NCBI GenBank assembly: GCA_963669155.1
Contig: OZ022588.1
Span: forward strand, 17,915,285 to 17,979,284
DNA length: 64,000 bases
Reading direction: 5' to 3'
Source of the DNA: Arbacia lixula
Lineage: Eukaryota; Echinodermata; Echinoidea; Arbacioida; Arbaciidae
The position numbers and the translations under genes are program-made. Below, one piece after another: positions 33,641 through 45,500 of the stretch. The notes beneath the pieces were generated by a model, which worked only from the letters and a program-made list of their open reading frames with translations, had not been told where the DNA came from and made no database searches. Every line of letters begins with the position of its first letter. Positions within the stretch are counted from its first letter, which is position 1.

Positions 33641-36600
33641 GTAAGAAAATCTCAATTCATATTGCAATACTTATTTGATTCGGTACAGAGATTTGTAACT
33701 CGGCTCGCAGTTTTTACCAACGACGTTTGTAACAGTCCCATATATTAATTTGAGAGTTAGTCGGTTGGTCAGAAAACAAAGGCGGTGCCTCCGTATTGTT
33801 TTCTTTACTAAACTCTACTTTTACTTTTCTTTAATCCAACGATGCTAAGACTATGCCCTATGTATCAATCATTGGTCTCGTCTGGTGGTCACACGTCATC
33901 CTTGAAAAGTACCCATCTGATATTCTACATCAATTTGTACCAAGTTGTTCGGGTGGAAAATTGAACTTTCAGAATCAAGTTTCACTCACACTCAGTCACA
34001 CATCTGTGTCTCAGTCACAAGTCACACATCAACAGAAATTGTGCTGTTTTGACTTTGAAGAAATGCTTTCGTGTTGGAGATTAGTGGGTAGAAGCTTTCA
34101 GAGAAATCACATCTTTTTCTTTGAATATCGCTTGGACACAGTAAACATCACATATTCATTGATTCAGATTATGATCTTTGAAGTTTGATTTGAAACAAGC
34201 CCCGGCCCAGGCCAGGGCCCTGTCATTCCAGCAGCTGTGTATTATCAATTAGACATTGATCATGTGGTCAGGGCCCCAGAAGAAATATGACCCTCAAATA
34301 GAAAGGAATCACATTTGTTGCTTGCTGCCAATCTCTGGCTGTATTGAAAGGCAACCCCCAAGGCAATGATAACAGAATTACTATAGAGTTGGCCCTGTAC
34401 CATTAAGGTCAGGATATTTATATTTACACCGGCTGACATTCTCTGGAAATAGGTTTATATCATTTTTTTTCGAATACTGGTTAACGTATTTGCTGATGTG
34501 CTCTCTAGGACCTTTCAACCTAGGATTACCTGTACCAAGCATACATAGTCAAAGGAAGTGGCATAGGGAAAGGGAAAGGGAAGAAAGGGAAGGAGCCGCA
34601 GTTTTATTAAACCGCTGTATATTTTGTCCAGTTCAGCATGAAAGCATCATGTTTCATGCTGAACTAGACAAAATATACCACGGTTTAAAACTGCGGCTCC
34701 TTCCCTTTCTTCCCTTTCCCTATACCAATCCATTTGAGCTGTAGTGTAGGTCATTGTGGGCATGGTGGTTCACCATTCTCTTGTATAGTATATTTTGTTT
34801 TTACTTGGACATGGAACACGTTTTAGCATCATATTTTGTTCTGGGCACGTGCAGCATGGCACACTAGTGCAAAGCACCATACAGAAGTATGACAATCCTT
34901 TAGTTTACTCAGAGGACTGTACTTTCACCGGAAGAAGAAGAAGGTGTACCTGCTGGATATTTTCCACAATATGTATGTAGGTTTTGTCTCACTCTCTGTT
35001 TGATTCGTGTGACATTGTCATTGTGTTTCACCCACAGAGGTTGGTGGAGGGTCTCATCATCAACAAGCCTCAGGATCCTCTGGATTATCTCCTGGAGCAG
35101 CTCAAGAGAGACAATGATGACAGTAAGACAAATTAAAGGGAAAGTTCATCCTAAAGTTAAGTTGGTTTTAACAAATTCAGAAACATGAAGGAAACATATT
35201 AGTGAAGGTCTGATGAAAATCCGTCAAAGGATAAGAAAGGTATAATTTTGTGAAAGTTTTGATTTTGGGATGTCACATGCAAGATGCTTTCCCATATATT
35301 GTGTACTATTTTCTTTTGAAAATGGCCATTTTCTCAAAAGGATTTGCATCATTTTTTTTTTTATCTCTGCACCTGATCTATTGTTCATAAATTTTTACAC
35401 ACCATACAGTGTACCACTGGGAAAAAGATTTATACCTTCATCAAAAACAGAAAAGGCACAATTTAGGGAATCAGACAGCCCATAAAATGTGGGAGAGCAC
35501 CTCGAGTGTGAAGTCACTAAATTAACAATTTAGAAGATGAATAACTTACTTATCCTTTTACAGATTTTTATCAAACCATCCCTTATATTTGTTATTTTTT
35601 TATTTTTCTGCTTTTATTGAAACCAACTTAATCTCAGTTTAAGTTTAGAAACAATTTAATAGTTCCAGGTTTCATACATACATGTAGTAGTGTGGCGGGG
35701 ACAAAAAACCCCATCTAGACCTATACATGATATTATATTGATACATATAAATGTGATGATGAAAGGTATATGAAATGTGAAAAAAAGAATTGATCAAAAG
35801 AAAAGTAATCAAAACAGTTTTACTTGTAAATAAGTTTGTGACAAAATATGATGTATGTTATAAACAAAAAGATTGCATAGCATCAGTATCAGTAGGAAAG
35901 ACGTCTCTATCAACATCTCTCTGGTATTGTTCTTGTTGTTACACACAGCCCCGGCCATTGTTATTCATGGACCTCCAGCCTCGGGGAAGACTACTATTGC
36001 ACGCATGGTGTCAAGCCAGCTGAAGTCAGCGTACATCAGCAAAGACACTCTCTTGGCTGACGATGTATCAGCAGTAGCAGCAAAGGCCAGAGAGTATCTG
36101 AAGAATGGAGAGGTAGAGCAAAGATGATCCCCCGATTAATTCAACATATGAGATCTTGGTCCTTGTGTACTCGCTGTAGAAAATCTCCAATACTCTATAA
36201 TCTACAGATGTACAATTGATACAACTGATAATACTGAACTATCAATATTTTGTGATATTTCCAATCTGTAAAGGTACCCCCTAACTTCTCAAGCTTTGCG
36301 CTTTTACTTGTAGGAAACCCTTATCTTTTTATTTTATTTTGGCTTGTACATTGTATATATTTGAACCAAACTTGAAATTGAACATAATCTTCATATAAAT
36401 CACAAGTCAAGTCATCATTTCTAGCCTACCAATGTTATCAAATCCTAAGTTATGAGTCACAATTCTTCATAATTTTTGACAGGACCCTGGACCAATGTCT
36501 AGATTTGTGACTGTAGTTTAGCAACAAAATTACATCATGCCCTTTTAAAAAGAAAGGCTTTGGAAAGGAGTGCATTGATTGCACAGTTATCATATATGGG

Positions 36601-39600
36601 CTTGAGAGATGGGTACTTTATCTACAAGTCTATTAAGAAGTGGATAAAAAACTTGTCAAGAAGTAGAGTGAACCTTTAACTCTTAAAGTGCCATAGCCCT
36701 GCAAACACGCTATTGTTACGGTGCTTCATACACGCTAGCGCGCTATCGCTTGACTGCTTTGTTCAAGCAAGGGCGCTACCGTACGAGTGCCAGAAGCGCA
36801 CTTGCTCGCATTCGTCATAGCAGTCATTGTTCATGCTTATTGCACTTGTACTTAATGCTTCGCACACGCTATTGTTCATCGCATCGCACGCACCAGCTAA
36901 TCGGCTTTGGATTACGCATGTTTGTTTACACCTTTCAGATTGAATTTTCTTGAGTAATTTAGTGTTTTGTATTTGATATACAGGATGTACCTTATCACTC
37001 CCTCACGCAAATAAAGGAATAAAAGACAGGATGTACATTATGTACCCAATCGTTTGTAGTCAAGGCATAGCCTATTTGTGGGGTCCAAGGGGGATATTTG
37101 TCACAAAATGCCAAATGGAAGTTACCATATAAACATACAACATTATGAATATGATCTGAAAATAAAGAAGCATGTATGCAGTTCAACCGAATATAGCACA
37201 GAAATGACTTGAAAAGTACAGCTAAATGTTTATTATTAGTTCATAACAAAATAAGAAAGTCAGATCTATGTACGAATGTGATATTATAATGAAGCTGATA
37301 AGATTTTCTACAACTTTTGTGTACACATTTTTCTGTAAAAGTGTATAAGTTTCAAAATATAGTGGTTCGAAAATGCCAACACAGAAAATGAAGCGCAACT
37401 AACTAGGCCTCAAAATAAACTTGGCACAGGGCGGATTTGGGGCTGGCACAATGGGGATTAGCAGCGTGGCACTGGGCTCTATGCGTTGGGGCAGGCTAAG
37501 AGTTAAATGACATGTTACAGTACATATGGCTATCCAAACACAGAAAGGGTATTTATTTCTAAAACACACATATCTTACAGCAAGGTTTTGTCTGGCAGAG
37601 AAAGATTGACTGTTTTATCTCGTGCACTTTACTTGCTAGGCCGTGCCTACAGAGCTGTGGGTGGACCTGATCAAGAGCCGTGTGAAGCTGTTTGATTGCA
37701 TCAGGAAGGGCTTTGTGCTGGATGGCTTCCCAGACACCAGGGAGCAGGCCTTGGCTCTACAGGAGATTGGCATCTGCATCAAGCATTTCGGTGAGTTCAG
37801 GTTGTGTATGCGTTTGGTGTCTGGGTGATGAATTGTTCATATCTGGCAATGTTTCTCTTTATGTTAATCCTACCATCCTGCACTCTCTTTCTCTATCTTC
37901 GGCTTTCTTCCACTCTCTTCCGCTCTCTCCTCTCTTATTTGGTTTCTCCCCCTCACTTTCTCATAATATCTCTTTCTCCTCCTTTATTTCCTTCAATTTC
38001 ACTCTCTTGTCTTTGCTCATTAAATGCAATTTTCTAATTCATATTCTGTATGTATTATATCATTGTGATTAATGCAGATTTGAGATTTTGAAATGGATAC
38101 TATAGTATCAGTATTAATTTGGGATATAGTACTTGTACAAATCATTTTTTTTTTTTTTTACAAAAACAGAGTCTTGTGAAAAAGAAGCCTAAAAAGAAAT
38201 GAAATGTTTTTCTATGCAGTGTTATCCTTACCAATTCTCAACATTCACCAACATTCACTGAAAGCAAGTGATATGTTATCTTCTTTTATGCATTGTTAAA
38301 ATTTACATTCGCATTCTCTTCCAAATGTATGTTGATAAATCCAATTTTTTTGTCTGTTCCTTCTGCAAATTTACATTCGCATTCTCTTCCCTACCAAATG
38401 TATGTTGATAAATCCAATTTTTTTGTCTGTTCCTTCTGCAGTAATCCTTGAAGCAGCAGACACTGTCCTGATTGAAAGACAAATGGGAAAGAGGATTGAC
38501 CCAGACACAGGGGGTATGTGCAGTACTATATCAATTGATATGCAACCTTGGTGTTGGCAATTCACTCTTTGTGTGCCATTCTGAATCAATTAATTTTCAC
38601 TAGTGAGACATCGTACAAGCCTCAAGGTTACCAATGTCTACAGTAAAGGGATATTTTTTGGCACAACTGAATCAATTGAAAGTATGACCAACTTGCACCA
38701 CCAAAATATTGAATATTGAGTGTTAAATTGTCTCCTAAATAACTCCAGCTAAAATCCTGCTCTGAATGTACATTATTATGTATTTCTAAACTAAACCTGT
38801 ATATATTTGCCATATCACAGTGGTAACGGGACAGACGAGTGTATTTCAAACTCGTCTGTCTCGCTACCAACGTGCTGTGGCAAATTTGTATAGGGCAAAT
38901 TTTCTGACGCTTACAAAACCTTGTAAAAGCGCAAATCAAAACATAATTGGAATTTAAGAGATTTATGCAAATGTTACAGAGTACCAAAGCGTGATGTCAT
39001 ATGAGCATGTTGTTAAGATAACTGGTTCTAATCTATGTGGGTAGATCAAACAGCAGTGATTACAGCACAGACTCGTCGGACCAGTAAAAAGCTCACTTGA
39101 ATGACCTTATTAAGCACCAGAAACATTCATAAAAATGGATGTTAGGACAATGCTTCTGCACGCGATTATTTGCAAGACATGCATGAAGTTGCATACATAT
39201 CAAAAATGTTCTATTGATCTGTGACCATGTTTGTCCTGCCTCCTCCCCCCCCCCCCCCCATACCCCCATCCCCAGATGTGTACCACACCACGTTTGACTA
39301 CCCTAGCAACCCTGACGTGGAGAGGCGCCTGGTGGAGCCTCCTGAGGGGTGCGGGGAGGAGACCATGGTCAACCGGCTGGTCCTGTACCACCGCTTCATC
39401 CCAGGCCTCCAGACCGCATACCGCCACGCCACCAAAGCCATCAATGCTGACCAGCCCAAAGCAGACGTCTACTCACAAGGTACCTCTTCTTTATGCGCAG
39501 TAGAGTTAAAATTAATCACTAAGCAACAGAGCTAGAATGCGAGTACTTCATTGCTATTTTTGCCCTGTTCTTATGTAAGGAAACGTTACCATGACAATCA

Positions 39601-42213
39601 CAACAGATATCAAAAAGTATTTGGCTAGCTGCGAAATGTGGTTCATAAGACAGATAATGAAAATCAAATGGACAGATAGGGTAAGCAACAAAGAAGTACT
39701 GAGAATTAAGAGCTACAGTCAATCAGAAACTGCTTTTCAAAATAGGGACTAGGCAGATGAGATTCATGGGGCATTTATATGTTAAGGAGGACTTGAGAAC
39801 GTGTCAGTGACAGGAAAGATTGAGGGGAAGAGGAGAAGAGGAAGAAGAGTATTTTGGGTGGAGAGCTTGATTCAATGGCTTGAAGAGAGAAGTAGAGGAT
39901 CGAGGAGTACAACTTATAGAGAAGACTAGTGACAGCGAGTTAGGGAATAATATGACTGCCAAAGTCAATTGAAAAGGCACCTGAATAGAATAGAAATGTA
40001 TGTTTACATTAATGCATTTTGATCAGAGCAAAAACAGGGAAGCTCTTGGCAAAAATCACAAATTAGAAAAAGAGGAGTTGAGAGATTGATTTTGGCAGGG
40101 AAGATTGAGAGGTAAAGACGTTGAGGAAGGCAAAGAATGATGTACCTCAAGGGACTTGCAGAATGGAGCGAGAAATCAACGTTAAGACATCTCATCAAAT
40201 ATTGCGGAATACAGACATGATTGGCCCTAGATGATCACCTATGTCAGGAATAGACATCGGCACTAGAAGAAGAAGATTTTTCTGCAGTCTCTTGCCAGAA
40301 ATGTGTCTCCTTTAGGGTCTTAATACGGATGAGTGATTGCATGCCATTTGAAGAGTGGAACCTGTATAAAAAAAGACCACTAAAAGGGCACAAATAAATG
40401 TGGTCTGTATAAACAGATTTCTTTACTACAGGTTTTATTGAGAAACATCATTCATCAAACTTGTAAAGCTAAATTTACAAAAAAATCCTTTCTTTTTTTT
40501 ATTAATTAATTTATGTGACAAATCATAGACTTTTGGTATTTCTCACAAAATAAAGCCTCAGGAATAGCAATTTTTGGTACAAAAGTTTTTCATAACTCAT
40601 CAATTCCTGAAAGAAAAAGAAAGGTTGTGGTAATTATTTCTTATATATTTTATTGTTATTCAATTTTCTTATGTATTTCATTGTTTTTCGCCAAGCAGCT
40701 ATTTCGGTGTGTGTGGTAAGTAATGACACTATTTGAAATAATGATACTTACTAGAAAAGTATTTACATAAAATGGAAAAGCTCCTGATTTTGACCATAGG
40801 GTTATACACAGTCATATAGAGAAATAGCGAAATTTCAGTGACATGTGTTTGGTAAACGTAATCTGACACCCGCACGGTAGGTCCGATTGCCATAAATTTG
40901 GTATCAAAATGTTTGGAAGGATCAGAGAAAAAAGTCATGAAATTTCGTTCCGAAATATTGAGGTGTTCGGAAGTACTGACAAAAATTTGACAGGGAGGGG
41001 GGGGGGGGGGGGGCATAATGCAACCCCCCCCCCCCTACCCCGGAAGTATTAGGGTTAAGCTGGTCGCTAAAGTATGTTTCACTGTACGTGCAATTTGCAA
41101 GATGTAATTTTCTTGATTTATGTTTGAAAATCTGATCGGCAAGTTAGCTTGAAGGTGAATATTTTTTTAAAATCATCTTCTTCAATTTATTTGTATCTTG
41201 CAGTCACAACTTTCCTGAGCTCCAAGACCCGCTCCCTGGCCCCGCACACTCCCCGCGTGGTTCTCCTTGGGCCAACGGGCAGTGGTAAGACTGTCCAAGC
41301 AGCACTGCTGGCCAACAAGTATGGCATCGTCAATGGTAAGTACAACACTGTCAGCACACTGTAAACATTTTTTTTTTTTTTTTTTTTTTGGGGGGGGGGG
41401 GTGGTATTATTTAATTAACTGTAAAACTGGTATGCACAGCATGCCTGCAACAGCACATTTGCAGGATGGTATTTTGTGGCCCACAGTCACCATTTGTCAC
41501 TAAAAATCCACCCTACACATTGACATCATTGGCAAAGCCCAGAACCCAACATTACCATGAATATTGTAATGCCACAAAAAAGCAGATGGCTGTGCAACAT
41601 GACAGCATGCAACATGAGGAGGAGTTGAATGCCAATACTAGTTACTCTGGAATCACCAATAAACTTGTGCGTCTACCTTCTCAAAAAATAGCAGACTGGT
41701 TTTAAATTCACGGTTATATTAAATTTGCGGGTATATTAAATGCGCGCTTGCTCTACGTTGCACAAAAATTACCGGTTTGACAGTATTTTGGAGTGAATAT
41801 TTCAGGAGTGATTATCACATGGCGAAAATAAAAACATGACAATTTTGCAAATAATACCCCAAATTTTCTTTTAAATTAAATAAGCTTAATACTTGGTAAA
41901 ACCTGGTTACAGATGAAGATCAAGTCCATAATTTTTTAGTTGAAAGATCAGGGGTCATTTTTTAAAAAAAAAAGTAAGGGAATATCTCTACCAACCCATT
42001 GTTTTGTAGCCTAAAATATTTTCAATTCAAACTAGATGTAGGAATATACAAGCAGAAGCGCATTTCTGCTTTATTTTTCTACTGGTACTGCCAGTACTAG
42101 TTCGCTCCTGTGAACACATTGAAAGACCATTTCTTAGGTTTTCACATTTGTACACCTATCAGTTCCATCTGTTATTGTACTCCATGTAAGATAAGTATGT
42201 GCGGAGAGAAAAC

Positions 42214-42261
<48 letters not shown>

Positions 42262-42342
42262 GGGGGGGGGGGGTGGGAAAGAGAGAGAGGAGAGAGAGAG
42301 AGAGAGAGCTGGAGAGGGAGAGTGGGGGAAAGAGAGAGGAGA

Positions 42343-42386
<44 letters not shown>

Positions 42387-42450
42387 GAGAATGATAGAGG
42401 TAGGGGGAGAGTTAGAGAGAGAGAGAGAGAGAGGGGGGTGGGAAAGAGAG

Positions 42451-42487
<37 letters not shown>

Positions 42488-42539
42488 GGAGAGAGAGAGA
42501 GAGAGCTGGAGAGAGAGAGAGTGGGAAAGAGAGAGGAGA

Positions 42540-42576
<37 letters not shown>

Positions 42577-45500
42577 GAAGAGTAGCAACAACTAATCGAT
42601 TCAGAGTGCATTTCATCCATTGAAGCTCAATCACTAAATAAAGGGGAATGTCATAACGCGTTGCTACTCAGATGGGGAGAACGTTGTGAATACATTACCA
42701 TGACCAGGACCACTGCTATCACCATTCCTACCACAATATAGTGACAATACTACATCCCTTATCTTATATCCCACTATCTCTTTGACACTACTGTGACAAC
42801 CAAGTGCAGATCCTCTTTCTCATGTGGCAATTCATTCTATCATTGTCTCCCTCTCTTTCTCCCCCTCTTTCTTTCTCTTTCTCTCTCTTCTCGCTGTCTT
42901 TCTCTTTCTCTCTCTTTCTCCGCTTCTATACCTCCCTCTTCATGTACATGTGTGTATTTGTCCGTCTTTCTCTCTCTCTCTCTCCCCCTCTCCATCTTTA
43001 TGTAAACATCTGTTTCTATCTTTAGCCTCGTTCATATACCATAACCCATGATGATACTGCTATATTACTGATGCACGTCGATAAACAAGTTTCCAGCGAG
43101 CCGCCAAAAGCACCGTTCATATACACCCAAATAGCCATAATATTGCGGTGTTTTGGACAGCTGGACTGTCTCCAAACCAATGGTGACATGTTCCGCTCAG
43201 CCATACGAGCGGTGAGAAAGGAGGAAGCAAATACAATATTATTTGAGTGATTCCTGTTCATATACGCAGCTATCAGTAATGCATCGGCAAAATTGCCGCA
43301 AATGTTGCACCTTTTTTGCGGATAGGCGGTGTATATGAACGGGGTTTAAGTCATTGTCTCCCTCTTCTTTTCCCTCTCCCTTCTCCCTGTCATTGCACCT
43401 CTCTCTTCCTCTCATCACCTCTAATCTATAATACTCTGACCAGAATCAATAGAATGATAATGAGTAAACAAATCAGCTTGGCTTGAATGACAAGGATGTT
43501 ATTACGTTGCACTTTAATCTTGCGGTGATGCACAGATGTGCGGGATAGAAAATAGCTCTGTTGCTTCAATTTCCTGCCACCCTTCATTATATCTCACTTG
43601 TATACTCAGTGGAGACTTATTAATAGCTTGTAGTGCAGCTTTTCCCCTTAGTTGACACTAGAGTGTTGTAAAGCACACCTCCCATATACATTCATGCAGG
43701 TGACCAAGCAGTTTGATAGTTCGTATAGTGTATGTGCATGTTTAAATATCAGTGCTTGCTGTCCACATGAAGCTATTTGTTGAATAAACCCACACTATGT
43801 CATTATATCTTAATAGAAATTAAGCTGTTGCTATGAGAGTTTCAGAAACATATATGGACTTAAGTGCATGGACATTGTCAGGTTTCTAATTATTAACGGA
43901 TAATGTTTTCTCTATATTTCTTAATATATATTCATGACAGAAATTTATAAACGAGGACATTGGCTTGGGGTTTGTTCATTACCTTGTGAATACAAAAGGA
44001 AAGGAAAGCTACCATGTCGCCTGTCAGTTTTGTCTTTTTTTATTTTTTTATTTCATGTACACATTTCCAGCAAAAGAAATGATTAACCTGTTCGCCACAT
44101 GGTTGTCTAATAGACATACCAAGGTAGTGCGAAAGAGCAGTTTATTTTCCTTGTCTCACTCGTCTCTTAGTTTTTTCATTGAACAATTCCTTCTTAGTAA
44201 TCATTTTGTTAAGTTAGTGCATAAAGACCATAATGAAATGTTAGCTTTCAGTTTCATGTTTCCATGACAGCACTTAGTACATGCATACTGCATGATGCAC
44301 GGCCATATACCCACTGGCAAATATTATGCCCAGAGTAAAGTGTTTTTGCTGTGGGTCATGAAAGTGAGTATTGCCAGGATGTAATGAAGTGCAGCTCTGT
44401 AGAGGTAGTCCTTATACTTCATGTTTTAACAGGAGATATGAAATCCATGTTTTTGATGTCTGTAATACTTTTTTTTGCTGAAGTGTAATAACAGCAAATG
44501 TTTTTTTTTTCTTCAAAATCTGAATGGACTTTTCTTCCAATTTAAAGGTTATTATTTTTCATCTAGATAGGGTGATATTCTCTTTCTCTGTTTTGAATGA
44601 TTAATTATGTCACTTTGCTTACATGTGTAATCTTTAAGTTATAATGAAATTGATTTTAGCTGATAAATGTAATGATACTGTTAGTGTCAATAATCATCAA
44701 AGCTAGATTTAGATTTACTCATGAATAATCTATGCACCTATAAAACCGTATTCACCCAGGGGCAAGCCTCAAGTAGCATGTGCTATTGCTCACTAAAATA
44801 TGATGATTTCTAAATTTGATTGTTGTTGGTAATAAATTACCTGATTTATGTATTCATTCAATATACATGTAATTAAATTGCTTCTTTTTCTTCCTCAATT
44901 ACTTTCCAGTATCATCTGGGCAGCTAGTGAAAGAGGCCATTGCTAGCGAGTCAAAGATTGGGGAAGCTATTAAGCCGTATGTAGAGAGGAAAATGCTTGG
45001 TGAGTAAGAGACGATTAAACATATGATCATTGTTGGAATGCCAGATCTTGTATCAAATTCAAAGTCAGTTTAACCTTTTCATGTGGAAATGGAGGAAGGT
45101 GTACTACATTTGATGAAAATGGAAAATGAGAAATGCATGTACACATAAAATATTAGCTATTTGTTCTACAGAACACATCAAATGAAAATTTATCTATACA
45201 TCTTTATTCTAGCTATTAAAATATGTTGTTGATTTGTGTACTGATAATTGTTAGACAGCACGCCATTTCTTTATATATGATGTGAATAATGCTCAAAGTT
45301 CAAGCTTCGAAAGAAAGGACAACCAATTGTGGCTCCATATGGTCTGGAAGAAACTGAATTACTGTACTGCGTAGGTCTCGGTTACCACAACCAGTTATTG
45401 CTTACATGTGATTAATTGACTACTGGACCTTTTAACTTTACTCATTATACGTTCTGTTGCCCATCTAATTGAGTAATTTTGGACGGGCTTGATAAATGTC

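Noticed and set aside
34490-34744. 84-codon frame across the AK8 intron 1 hairpin
   Set aside because: It only reads through the inverted repeat; RERERE and its mirror come from the purine arm.
42134-42634. Long L-S-rich and R-E-rich open frames
   Set aside because: Translation of a GA microsatellite; no stop codons by composition alone.
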